The position numbers and the translations under genes were made by a program. From Microcaldota archaeon (GTDB taxonomy: Archaea > Micrarchaeota > Micrarchaeia > Micrarchaeales > Micrarchaeaceae): DNA of 52,132 bases. The notes under the pieces are model-generated. The model saw only the letters and a list, made by a program, of their open reading frames with translations. It did no database searches and was not told the origin of the DNA. This document shows positions 36,315 to 45,588 of the stretch, piece by piece; within the stretch, counting starts at the first letter, position 1, and every line of letters begins with the position of its first letter. The DNA lies in NCBI GenBank assembly GCA_027339055.1, contig DAHWRK010000003.1, forward strand, positions 1 to 52,132, read 5' to 3'.

Positions 36315-36411
36315 GCCTCGGTAGCTCAGCATGGTAGAGCACCTGTCTCGTATGCCCGGTATCTTGGGCTGTGAAAACAGGGGGTCGAGGGTTCAAATCC
36401 CTCTCGAGGCT
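36315..36411 (+). tRNA. tRNA-Thr(CGU) with 23-nt canonical 37/38 intron (36353..36375)
   Basis: Body near-identical to tRNA-Thr(GGU); CCTGT-CTCGTA-[TGCCCGGTATCTTGGGCTGTGAA]-A-ACAGG; intron hairpin GCCC/GGGC and AA^A / TA^T bulges. Confidence 0.93.
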
Positions 36412-36432
36412 TGTTTGGATGTCTTATTACCA

Positions 36433-37431
36433 TCAGCTTATCTGAAGCATTACCCTTCCGTCCCTGTCGCTAGATGACAGCGCCTTTATTGCCGATTGCC
36501 CTTCTTCAAGCCCGAACTTTTTCCATACCTTGAGCTTGTAGCCTGGCGATTTCGAAACCAGCTCCTTGAACTCGCGCATGGAACCTCCAGTGGAACCGAT
36601 TATCGTGGCATGTTTTGAGTACACGCCAGAAAGATCCAAGCTTACCTGCGGGCCCGTCAGCGTTCCGAATGTGGCGAGCCTGGAGTTGCTCCCCATCATC
36701 GAAAAGCTTTCGTTCCAGAATTTCTCCCCGAGAGAGTTTAGTACGAAATCCGCCATTTTGCCCTTCGTTATTTCCTTTATTTTTTCAATGGCGTTTTCCG
36801 AAGATACAGTATCATCAGCGCCGAAATCTGCCATCGACTGCTTCCTTGATACTGCTATAACTTTTGCGCCTTTTTCTTTTGCAAACTGCAGGGCAAACCT
36901 TCCCGTATTGCCAGAAGCGCCAAGTACGACTGCGGTTTCCCTCTCATTGAGGCCTGCGCGATTAACTGCGTGGTATGGGGTTAGCGCAGCTACTGGAAGC
37001 GAAGCCGCCATCTCCCAGCTTGTTTCGTCAGGGAGCTTTACTGCATTCCTCTCGTTGACTGCCATATATTCTGCAAAACCTCCGTTGCTCATTACTCCGG
37101 TTATATAGCCATTCCTGCATAGCATTTCCATGCCTTTGCTGCACATGTCGCATGTGCCGTCAAAATACCTGTTGAATACCGTGACCCTGTCGCCCTGCTT
37201 TGCGGATTTGACTGAAGGACCCACAGCTTCTACGGTACCGGCGAACTCCGCGCCGGCTATATGTGGCATTGGCTTTATCCCAGGTATTGCGTTTATAATC
37301 ATGTTGTCTATTGGATTTACGCCTGCCATTGCAACTTTTATCAGGATTTCTCCTTCCTTTGGCTCAGGCTTTTCAACATCCGCGACCTTAAGGTTTTCAG
37401 TTCCCTGCTTGTCAAAAATAAGCGCTTTCAT
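36433..37431 (-). CDS. MDR superfamily zinc-type alcohol dehydrogenase / quinone oxidoreductase
   Basis: MKALIFDKQGTENLKVADVEKPEPKEGEILIKVAMAGVNPID..., AGAEFAGTVEAVG, VVLGASGNTGRFALQFAKEKGAKVIAVSRK. Confidence 0.88.
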   Translation of the reverse strand: MKALIFDKQGTENLKVADVEKPEPKEGEILIKVAMAGVNPIDNMIINAIPGIKPMPHIAGAEFAGTVEAVGPSVKSAKQGDRVTVFNRYFDGTCDMCSKGMEMLCRNGYITGVMSNGGFAEYMAVNERNAVKLPDETSWEMAASLPVAALTPYHAVNRAGLNERETAVVLGASGNTGRFALQFAKEKGAKVIAVSRKQSMADFGADDTVSSENAIEKIKEITKGKMADFVLNSLGEKFWNESFSMMGSNSRLATFGTLTGPQVSLDLSGVYSKHATIIGSTGGSMREFKELVSKSPGYKLKVWKKFGLEEGQSAIKALSSSDRDGRVMLQIS

Positions 37432-37599
37432 ACCAAACACAATTTGATTGCCCAAACAATCAATAAAATTATTGTATGCCAGCTCATTTACTTTCCTACA
37501 AGAAAATCGAATTTTAAGCCTGCAAAAGAGGTAATCGTGTATAAATGAAATATTGACTTATATAAAAACAGCCAATGAGCAGTTAAATACGGTGAAAAT

Positions 37600-37977
37600 A
37601 TGTCTAAAGTACCATCTGGCAAGACAAACTCAGGGGCATTCGCCCTTGAATTCGTAGGCAGCTTGATATACCTCGCTTTGGTATATGTTACCTCTTCGGG
37701 CACTGCGGCAGCAGGAAGTTTCGCAACGGCAATAACGGCAGTGTGGCTTCCGCTCCTATACGCGGTCGGAGTTCTAAGCACAGTATCGCTATTCATACTC
37801 AGCTTTACCAACCTGATCAAGAACAATCCGATAACCAGGGCAGCCATGGCTCCAGCATGCGCTGGAGGATTCTCCTTCGTTGCAATGACGGCCGGAAATC
37901 CGCTAATGGTAGTTGTTGCGATAATCGGTTTCGTGATAGCGTCCGCAGGAGCAGTATACGCAAAGGCAATGTGCTGA
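37600..37977 (+). CDS. Uncharacterised small multi-TM membrane protein
   Basis: 125 aa, about 4 hydrophobic segments; TATA-like cttatataaaaac upstream and a hairpin/T-run just downstream. Confidence 0.7.
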   Translation: MSKVPSGKTNSGAFALEFVGSLIYLALVYVTSSGTAAAGSFATAITAVWLPLLYAVGVLSTVSLFILSFTNLIKNNPITRAAMAPACAGGFSFVAMTAGNPLMVVVAIIGFVIASAGAVYAKAMC

Positions 37978-37985
37978 ATTGATTT

Positions 37986-38025
37986 TGCCGCTTTTCGCGG
38001 CACTTTTTATTTTTATTGTTATTTT
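37986..38025 (+). terminator. Hairpin followed by T-rich run
   Basis: TGCCGC-TTTTC-GCGGCA followed by CTTTTTATTTTTATTG, 8 nt after the stop of the 125-aa gene. Confidence 0.6.
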
Positions 38026-38051
38026 TATTATATCCTTGGCAGGGCTAATGG

Positions 38052-38094
38052 TATTTAAAAAATAGAAATCTGGATGGGCTCCGCTAAGAGCCCA
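38052..38094 (-). terminator. Hairpin followed by T-rich run downstream of TRAM gene
   Basis: TGGGCTC-CGCTAA-GAGCCCA; minus-strand continuation TTTCTATTTTTTAAATAC. Confidence 0.5.
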
Positions 38095-38159
38095 AAAATA
38101 AAACAGAAATAGTAAAAAATAAAACTAATCCTTTATCTCTTTGTGAAAGCTAATCGCAA

Positions 38160-38465
38160 TCAGAGTCTTTCCGCCAATGCAAATCTTGCCTTGACGTCAG
38201 TTATCCTGACCTTCATGCTTTCTCCCTGCTTCGCGCCCTTCACGAAGACAACAAAGCCGTTGACCTTAGCTATGCCGTCGCCCTTTGAGGCAACCGCTTC
38301 TATGGTTACGTCGACCTCATCGCCAGCCTTTACTGGCTTCTGCAAGAAGTACGAGGGTTTTATTGATACGCCCCTGTCCCTTCCTTCGCGTCTTGGCCTT
38401 CTCTGCTCTTCTCCTTCCATTCCTTCTTCATTTCTTTCCTGTCCGAAACTTTCGTCTTCTTCCAT
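38160..38465 (-). CDS. TRAM domain RNA-binding protein
   Basis: KPVKAGDEVDVTIEAVASKGDGIAKVNGFVVFVKGAKQGESMKVRITDVKARFALAE with charged N-terminal tail. Confidence 0.9.
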   Translation of the reverse strand: MEEDESFGQERNEEGMEGEEQRRPRREGRDRGVSIKPSYFLQKPVKAGDEVDVTIEAVASKGDGIAKVNGFVVFVKGAKQGESMKVRITDVKARFALAERL

Positions 38466-38718
38466 CTGTATCTTTGCTCATATGTAGGCTTGGTTCATTT
38501 CTTTGCCTTACTACATATATAGTGATATTGCGACTGCGCTTATATTTAAAGCTTTGTATTTATCTGCATGTAGGCACATATGCCGATATATTCAAGCGCA
38601 CGGCAGGTTTTGCGCGTGCTTGCGATGCGGTTTCTGCATTGATTGCGAGCATTCAAGCCCCATGCGGGCTAAGTTATTTAAGCACTCTATAATATAATCA
38701 TAGTGCTGTTGTGGTCAT

Positions 38719-39486
38719 ATGAAAATGGTAATTGCGGCTTTTGCATTCGCCGTGCTTATGCTTTTTGCAATCACAGGCTCCAGCTACGGCTCTTATACTG
38801 TGACCCACCTTAACACCACGGTTACGCTCAATAAGAACACGAGCGCACAGGTTACAGAAGTGCTTACGGTCTTCATCAGCAACAGCTCGGTTAGCCAGTA
38901 CGAGACGAACAGGATAGCACTTAACCTGACTCTAAGCACGTGGCAGGGCTTTATAGGGCCGCTGCTGGTCCAGCACATAATAAACCCAAAGAGCGGAGTC
39001 TACAACTTCAAATACCTGCCAGGGCCCCTTGTGCCGCAGTATGATGGAGGAGTAGCAAAGCTTATAATGAGCTACGACGTAAACAACGCCACAAACGTCA
39101 AGCAGACTGCGCCGAGGGAGTTCGTATACTCGTTCAACAGGAACGTCTTTAATTTCGAGCATGCAACTAGCGGAGAGGTTCTTCCGTCAAACACTACGCT
39201 CAGCATAATTCTGCCTTCCGGATCCCAGATATCTGCAATTTATCCGATACCTGATGCCCCTGCTGCCAATTTCACCAATGGCTATTCCAATACGACGCAG
39301 TTTTCCTGGTTCGACGGTGAGCCGCTGTCAAAGTTTACTTTGGTTTTCATAATGCGCGAGAGCCTCACGGCCGAGGTCACCGGTTTTTTCACTGGCGTTT
39401 ATAACGCCCTTGGGATTTTCTCTTATATTATAATAGCCGCGATAATAGCTGGGCTCATAGCATACGCCTATGCGAAATCCAGGTAA
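38719..39486 (+). CDS. Secreted protein with signal peptide and C-terminal TM anchor
   Basis: 255 aa; MKMVIAAFAFAVLMLFAITGSSYG signal; C-terminal IIIAAIIAGLIAYAYAKSR. Confidence 0.75.
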   Translation: MKMVIAAFAFAVLMLFAITGSSYGSYTVTHLNTTVTLNKNTSAQVTEVLTVFISNSSVSQYETNRIALNLTLSTWQGFIGPLLVQHIINPKSGVYNFKYLPGPLVPQYDGGVAKLIMSYDVNNATNVKQTAPREFVYSFNRNVFNFEHATSGEVLPSNTTLSIILPSGSQISAIYPIPDAPAANFTNGYSNTTQFSWFDGEPLSKFTLVFIMRESLTAEVTGFFTGVYNALGIFSYIIIAAIIAGLIAYAYAKSR

Positions 39487-40981
39487 TGTGGTGCTTGCAT
39501 TGCATGAGTACGAATTTAAGCTGCTATCGTTCCTCAAAGACAAAAAGAGCGCAGATGTGGAAAGCATATGCAGCGGCGCCGGCCTTGGGCGCGACGCAGT
39601 CCTTTGGGCTTCCGAAAGCTTAAAATCGAAGGGTGCAGTAGAGATCAGGATCAACAGCGGAGCCGATGTGGAACTCGGGCCCGAGGCGCTTGGCTACGCC
39701 AGAGGATTTCCCGAGCAGGCTCTGCTCGCGGAACTTGGAAAAGGCCCAAAGAAGCTGGACGGAAGCATAAATGGCATAGCGCTTGCATGGGCTAAAAGGA
39801 ACGGCTGGGCTGACATCATTGACGGAAAGCTTCACATTACCGAGAAAGGCAGGAAGGCCCTGGAAAGCCAATACGAACAGGAGAGCGTGCTAAAGCTGCT
39901 TCTTTCAAAAACAGGAAGCAATGGAAACAACGTTGCCTATGTCAGCGATGAAGAAATGGCAGGAATAGAAAAGACACTCAAGGAACTTGAGCATAGGAAG
40001 CTGCTGCAGATTAAGCCAAAATCAAGGATAGCTTCGATATCGATAACCGACATTGGCATGGAGATGCTTTCCGGAGAAAAGACGGCAAACGGAATAGGGC
40101 AGCTCACCAGGGACATGATAAAATCAAGAGCATGGGCCGAGTCGGGATTCAGGCCATATGACATCGAGGCACCGGTAGCCGAAGCTTATCCTGCGAGGAG
40201 GCATCCGATGAAAGAATTCATGGAGCTCGTAAGGCGCATGTGGGTAAGCCAGGGCTTCATTGAGACTGCAGGGCCTATGATAGAATCGTCTTTCTGGAAT
40301 TTCGATGCGCTTTTTTCGCCGCAGGACCATCCTACGCGCGAGATGCAGGACACGTTCTTCCTGTCGAATCCTGAAATATTCGGAATCGCGGAAAGGGAGC
40401 TCCTGAAAAGAGTAGCAAGGATGCACAAGAAGGGATGGAATAGCTGGAACGACGATATCTCGTTTCAGCCAGTGCTCAGGACGCACACCACAAGCGTTTC
40501 AGCCCACAATATAAGAGAATATGGCAATTCAGACGAGCTTGAATATCCTATAAAGCTTTTCTCCATAGGGAAAGTCTTCAGGAACGAGAGCATAGACTAC
40601 AAGCACCTGGCCGAACTTCACCAGCTGGACGGCATAGTCATAGGCAAGGGCCTGGGTGTGGCTGACCTGAAAGGTACGCTTGAGCAGTTTTACAAAGGGC
40701 TGGGCTTCAAGGTCAAGTTCAAGCCCTCGTACTTCCCGTTCGTCGAGCCTGGGCTCGAAGCCAGCTATTACGACGAGGAGCACGGAGACTGGATAGAGCT
40801 CTGCGGAGGCGGCATTATAAGGAAGGAGATAACCAAGGCCTTAGGGACCGACATGCGCGTTATAGCGTGGGGCGCTGGCCTGGACAGGCTGATGTTCAAA
40901 TATTTAGGCATAAACTCGCTGAGCGAGCTCTACAAGAACGATATAGGATGGCTTAGAAAACGCAAGCCGATCAAGCTGTGA
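39470..40981 (+). CDS. pheS: Phenylalanine--tRNA ligase alpha subunit
   Basis: HPMKEFMELVRRMWVSQGF, FWNFDALFSPQDHPTREMQDTFFL, FKPSYFPFVEPGLEASYY, GAGLDRLMFKYLGI; a GTG near 39488 is an alternative start. Confidence 0.95.
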   Translation: MRNPGNVVLALHEYEFKLLSFLKDKKSADVESICSGAGLGRDAVLWASESLKSKGAVEIRINSGADVELGPEALGYARGFPEQALLAELGKGPKKLDGSINGIALAWAKRNGWADIIDGKLHITEKGRKALESQYEQESVLKLLLSKTGSNGNNVAYVSDEEMAGIEKTLKELEHRKLLQIKPKSRIASISITDIGMEMLSGEKTANGIGQLTRDMIKSRAWAESGFRPYDIEAPVAEAYPARRHPMKEFMELVRRMWVSQGFIETAGPMIESSFWNFDALFSPQDHPTREMQDTFFLSNPEIFGIAERELLKRVARMHKKGWNSWNDDISFQPVLRTHTTSVSAHNIREYGNSDELEYPIKLFSIGKVFRNESIDYKHLAELHQLDGIVIGKGLGVADLKGTLEQFYKGLGFKVKFKPSYFPFVEPGLEASYYDEEHGDWIELCGGGIIRKEITKALGTDMRVIAWGAGLDRLMFKYLGINSLSELYKNDIGWLRKRKPIKL

Positions 40982-40985
40982 TTCA

Positions 40986-42632
40986 ATGGCAACCGTAACA
41001 TTCGCTAAAAAAGACCTCGCCAAAGAGTCAGGCATCGAAAAGCCGGAAAACACCATACCAAAAATAGGCATGGAGGTTGAACGCGATGCCGACGGCGAGA
41101 TAACCGTTGACATAACCCCGAACAGGTCCGACCTTCTTGACATAGTCGGGCTTGCAAGGCAGATGTCCATGCACGAAGGCCTGCGGAAACCCAGAAGGTA
41201 TGAAGCAAGCGGCAGCAGCGGAATTTCCATAAAGGTCGGCAAACGTGTAAGCAAGGTTAGGCCCGATATTGCAGGGATTGTTGTAAAAGACGTTTCTTTC
41301 ACCGAAGCCTCGCTGAAGTACCTGATAAACTTCTCGGAGAAGCTCGGCAGCACCCTCGGCAGAAACAGAAAGAAGCTTGCGATGGGAATCCATGACCTTT
41401 CCGCAATAGAAGGAGATCTTATTTATGACGCTTCCCATGAAGGAAGCATAACACCTTTGGGGGAAAACGCAGAAGCCGGATTCGACGAGGTAATGGAGAA
41501 AAATCAGAAGGGAATAGCCTACGCAAATACGATTGCACCGAGAAAAGGCGGCAGACAGCTATATCCGTTCCTTATGGACTCTTCGAAGACTATTTCGCTT
41601 ATACCGATAACAAATTCCGAAAAAACCAGGGTAACTGCAAAAACAAAATCGCTTTTCATAGACTTTACGGGAACAGACCCAGGCATTGTATCGAAAGTAG
41701 CAGACATGTTTGCATGCAGTTTCATCGATGCTGGCGCAAAGGTCTATTCGGTTAAAGTAGTTTCTGAAAATGGCAAAGATGTCGAATATCCAAAGCTCAA
41801 TTCGTTCAGCATAAAGATCAAAGCTTCCGGGTTCAGCGAAGTGCTGGGTTACAGGGCAAATGATGCCGACATAAAAAAGCTTGCAGTAAGAAGCGGCTAT
41901 GTCATTTTGGAAGAGGCAAAGGGACATCTGTCCGTTGCAGTGCCGCCATACCGCTACGACGTTTTCAATGAACAGGATGTTTACGAGGACCTGGTTTTCG
42001 CGTACGGATACGATTCCATAAGATCCAGGCCTGTGCCAAGCGTAAATGCTGGAAGCGAAACCGCATTCACTGTCTTTTCCGAGAAGCTTACGGAGATTAT
42101 GCTAGGGCTCGGATATACCGAAGCGTACAACAACTACCTGACAAACGAGAAATCTGAATTCGAGATGATGGGCAGGGAGCCCGAAATGGAAAAAGTCGTA
42201 AGCATAAAATATTCCAAAACCGAAAACATAAGCATAATGCGCAGCAGCATACTGCCGTCGCTTATCAACAACCTGAAGGATTCTGCATCTGAGCAGATGC
42301 CTTACAGGATGTTTGAAATAGGGGATACCTTTAGCGTTTCAGAGGGCAAGGCAGAAGAAAGGAAGGCATTTGCCTTCGTATCTGAGCACTCAAAGGCTGA
42401 TTTCGCAGAGGCAAAATCCGTAATAATATCCGCAATGGCCTCTCTGGAAATTGAAGTGGGATTTGAGGGAGGCTCCGGAACTGAATTTATACCTGGAAGG
42501 TGCGCAAGGATAATTTCTAAAGGTGAGGATATAGGAGTAATCGGAGAGGTGCATCCGAAAATACTGAACGTATTCGGGATAGAAGAACCTGTTGTAGGAT
42601 GCGAGATAATGCTCTCAAAAATAAAGCATTGA
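40986..42632 (+). CDS. pheT: Phenylalanine--tRNA ligase beta subunit
   Basis: VDITPNRSDLLDIVGLAR, VAVPPYRYDVFNEQDVYEDLVFAYGYD, follows pheS. Confidence 0.95.
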   Translation: MATVTFAKKDLAKESGIEKPENTIPKIGMEVERDADGEITVDITPNRSDLLDIVGLARQMSMHEGLRKPRRYEASGSSGISIKVGKRVSKVRPDIAGIVVKDVSFTEASLKYLINFSEKLGSTLGRNRKKLAMGIHDLSAIEGDLIYDASHEGSITPLGENAEAGFDEVMEKNQKGIAYANTIAPRKGGRQLYPFLMDSSKTISLIPITNSEKTRVTAKTKSLFIDFTGTDPGIVSKVADMFACSFIDAGAKVYSVKVVSENGKDVEYPKLNSFSIKIKASGFSEVLGYRANDADIKKLAVRSGYVILEEAKGHLSVAVPPYRYDVFNEQDVYEDLVFAYGYDSIRSRPVPSVNAGSETAFTVFSEKLTEIMLGLGYTEAYNNYLTNEKSEFEMMGREPEMEKVVSIKYSKTENISIMRSSILPSLINNLKDSASEQMPYRMFEIGDTFSVSEGKAEERKAFAFVSEHSKADFAEAKSVIISAMASLEIEVGFEGGSGTEFIPGRCARIISKGEDIGVIGEVHPKILNVFGIEEPVVGCEIMLSKIKH

Positions 42633-42712
42633 AGGCATTATACTGCTGCGTGCTTTGCGCTTGGAATGATTACTGCACTGCCTAAGTAATTTAGCTTTTT
42701 GCTGAGAATTTT

Positions 42713-43243
42713 GTGCGTGTGTTTATGGAACCTGCAAACGCTATGGAAAACGGCAGAGGAACCAAAGGCCAAAGCGCAATGGAATACCTCATAACATACG
42801 GCTGGGCCATACTCATAATTGCAATTGCTCTCGGAGTGCTATTCGAGCTTGGCCTTTTCAACCCAAGCTCATTCGTCAGCACCAGCTGCATATTCCCTGC
42901 AGATTTCAGCTGCATATTCAGCACGCTCAGCACCAGCGGGATGCTTACAATAAACATGCAGCAGTCAACCAGTGCGCCGATAAATATTACCGCAATAGGC
43001 TGCAATTCGAACGATTCGCTCAGCCACATGATTTATTTTCCCAACGGAATAGATGTGCAGATAGGGTCCAACGTTACAATAACGGGAAACAGCACGACAA
43101 CACTGCAGTGCTGGACCGGCAATACGGTGTTCGCCGGCAAGCCCGGGGCGCTTTTCAGAGGATATGTAATTATAAACTACACAGACATACAGACAGGATT
43201 TCCGCATACCATATCAGGAACCGTACTGGAAAAAGTTACCTGA
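42713..43243 (+). CDS. Orphan archaeal type IV pilin with class III signal peptide
   Basis: GTKGQSAMEYLITYGWAILIIAIALGVLFELGLF: canonical G^QSAMEYL motif; start GTG 42713 or ATG 42725. Confidence 0.88.
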   Translation: MRVFMEPANAMENGRGTKGQSAMEYLITYGWAILIIAIALGVLFELGLFNPSSFVSTSCIFPADFSCIFSTLSTSGMLTINMQQSTSAPINITAIGCNSNDSLSHMIYFPNGIDVQIGSNVTITGNSTTTLQCWTGNTVFAGKPGALFRGYVIINYTDIQTGFPHTISGTVLEKVT

Positions 43244-43305
43244 AAACAGATTTTATGCATGCTTATTTTATGCGAGCCAAGCCGCAGCTTTAACGAAGAG
43301 AAACT

Positions 43306-45246
43306 TCAGCGCTGTATGAGTTGCTCGCCTTTTACTGTGTTTATGGTGCGCTGCCTCCTGCTTGCAAACGGCCTGAACTCCCTGCCGTTTCCCGAGAAGA
43401 ACTTGGAGAAGAATTCCACATATATAAGCCTTGCGCCCTGTATGCCTGGCTCGAATAGCGCTATTGCTATGTTGAATAGCTGGCCCACTATGAGTATTAC
43501 TATTCCAAGTATCGCAAGAGGTATGGAATGCGTCAGCGAATGCATGAATATGAAGTCTATAACCTGCGCGAGTATGACCGAAGCCAGCAATATGCCTATA
43601 AGCCTGGTATATGAAAGTATGTGGCTTATGAGGGATGGCAGCTCCATTAGCGATTCAAAGCCTTCAGTGACAAGAAACATTATTATTCCGCCGATAAGCA
43701 GGAAATATGCAAGCACAACGGGATAATTCGGGAACCATAGCGGCTGCTTGTGGAGAACCGCAAGGCCGAATATGACTATGCCCCATGCAGCCATGAGCCA
43801 GCCTATCCTTCCGACTGCATGCTTTTTGTGGCCTATTGCAAGATTGTTCAGGAATCCCAGCACGAACCCGAAAGATACCATTGCAACGCCTATCCAGCCG
43901 GATACGAGCAGCAGGGTCGGCAATCCTGTCTCAACGTTGAAGATTGCAGTATAAGGAAGCTGGAAACCGAAGTATTCATTGAATATTACGCCGAGAAATA
44001 TGGCTATCACCGCGCCCGGCATTATGGATTTTGCCAGCACCGTGAGGCCGTTGTTGCTTATTATCGTGTTGACAAATTTGCTTATCGGCTTCGGTATGTG
44101 GCTTTTCTTCGGCGGGTGTTTCATTCTGTGGAGAAGCCATATTGCGCCTAGAAGCATAACGGCACCGTATCCTACGTCGCCTATCATGAAGCCGAAGAAT
44201 ATCGGGAATACTACCGCAAATATGAGCGTCGGGTCGAACTCGTCGCTCTTTGGCAGCGAATAGAACCTTATGAAAAACTCGAACAGCCTCGTCGTAACTG
44301 GATTGGAAAGCTTTGTTGGGGGAAGCTCCTTGGTGTGTATCTTCTCCATTATGAAGCTGTCGTTGGTTATGCGCTTAAGCGTAGACCTCAGCCTGTGAAG
44401 GTCGTCCTCGGGCACCCAGCCCTCGATCGCTATGACGTTGATTCCGAAGCCGAACTTGGATACTATGTCAAGCTTTTCCATCTCTAGGTCTAATTGCTCG
44501 CGAATGGCGCTTACCAGAGGATAGTGTATTTCCGATATATTGGTAAGCTCGGATTTGAGGGCTTCGTGCTTGGATTCAGATTCTGATATTTTGGATTCTA
44601 TGAGCTTTTCGTTTGCGGACACGGGCCCGGACATTTTCGGTATGGCTTCCACTGAAAGCTTCATGCTCCTTACGTAGTTGCCAAACTCCTTTTCCGCATC
44701 CCTGCTTATGCTTGCTATTGTCGAATATTCTCCCTTCAGCATTACACAATCCTTTATTGCTTTGTGCGCTTCCGAATTGAATTTCTGGAGGTCCCTGCCC
44801 TCCACAAGGAATGATGCAATCCTGTCAGTCCCGAATATCGCCAGGTCGTGCCTGGTATGCGGCATGCGCTTCAGAAGGCTCAGCGTATCCCTGAGTTCTT
44901 TGAGCTCGGCTTCTGTAGATGCCATTTCCCTTGTTATCTGTGCGACCCGCTCCGTTATCGTTATGGAATCGGCCTTCTTTATCAGCTCGGAAGTGTTTTC
45001 CATGGCATACTTCTCCTTGGGCTCATACTTGTAAAGCATGGATTCCAGGCCCCTGAATTTCTGATCGTAATCGCTTATCTGCCTGTAATCCAGGTCGTCG
45101 CTCTTGTTAAGCAGCTCGGCAACGTTCTCCGGAAGCTGCTCTATTTGCATGACGCCAAGGTCGTGAAGGGCCGTAATTACCGGCTGGCGGTGCTCCTTCG
45201 ATATGATTATGCGCTCCCTTGACATCCTTGCGGGTTTCAACAACAT
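43306..45246 (-). CDS. atpI: A-type ATP synthase subunit I
   Basis: N-terminal coiled coil, FGFMIGDVGYGAVML, ILSYTRLIGILLASVILA, GARLIYVEFFSKFF. Confidence 0.93.
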   Translation of the reverse strand: MLLKPARMSRERIIISKEHRQPVITALHDLGVMQIEQLPENVAELLNKSDDLDYRQISDYDQKFRGLESMLYKYEPKEKYAMENTSELIKKADSITITERVAQITREMASTEAELKELRDTLSLLKRMPHTRHDLAIFGTDRIASFLVEGRDLQKFNSEAHKAIKDCVMLKGEYSTIASISRDAEKEFGNYVRSMKLSVEAIPKMSGPVSANEKLIESKISESESKHEALKSELTNISEIHYPLVSAIREQLDLEMEKLDIVSKFGFGINVIAIEGWVPEDDLHRLRSTLKRITNDSFIMEKIHTKELPPTKLSNPVTTRLFEFFIRFYSLPKSDEFDPTLIFAVVFPIFFGFMIGDVGYGAVMLLGAIWLLHRMKHPPKKSHIPKPISKFVNTIISNNGLTVLAKSIMPGAVIAIFLGVIFNEYFGFQLPYTAIFNVETGLPTLLLVSGWIGVAMVSFGFVLGFLNNLAIGHKKHAVGRIGWLMAAWGIVIFGLAVLHKQPLWFPNYPVVLAYFLLIGGIIMFLVTEGFESLMELPSLISHILSYTRLIGILLASVILAQVIDFIFMHSLTHSIPLAILGIVILIVGQLFNIAIALFEPGIQGARLIYVEFFSKFFSGNGREFRPFASRRQRTINTVKGEQLIQR

Positions 45247-45258
45247 TATCGCACCGTT

Positions 45259-45588
45259 TTACTTCTTGCCTCGAATTCCAAAATATTCCGAAACAGCATC
45301 GGCAAAGAGCTCAAGTACCTCGCCCTTTGGCGCCTCTTTAAGCGAAGAAACCTTTGACTGCTGCGCCTTTATTAGCGCCTCTGCGCTTTGCTTTGCTTCC
45401 TTCAGCGCTTCCACCTTTATCGAATCTGCCCGTTCATTCGAACGTTCCCTGGCATCATGGGTTATTATCTCCGCCTGCGCGTGTGCGTTCTTTATTACGG
45501 CTTCGGCTTCGGATCTTGCCTTTTCTATGGCCTTTGAGTACGAATCCTCACTTTCCTTTATTTTTTCCAATGTAGAAATATCGCTCAT
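45259..45588 (-). CDS. atpH: A-type ATP synthase subunit H-like stalk protein
   Basis: 109 aa coiled-coil (EKIKESEDSYSKAIEKARSEAEAVIKNAHAQAEIITHDAR) next to subunit I. Confidence 0.7.
   Translation of the reverse strand: MSDISTLEKIKESEDSYSKAIEKARSEAEAVIKNAHAQAEIITHDARERSNERADSIKVEALKEAKQSAEALIKAQQSKVSSLKEAPKGEVLELFADAVSEYFGIRGKK

Noticed and set aside
37488-38003. 171-aa minus ORF
   Set aside because: Antisense to the 125-aa membrane protein, which has promoter and terminator signals; composition looks like an antisense shadow
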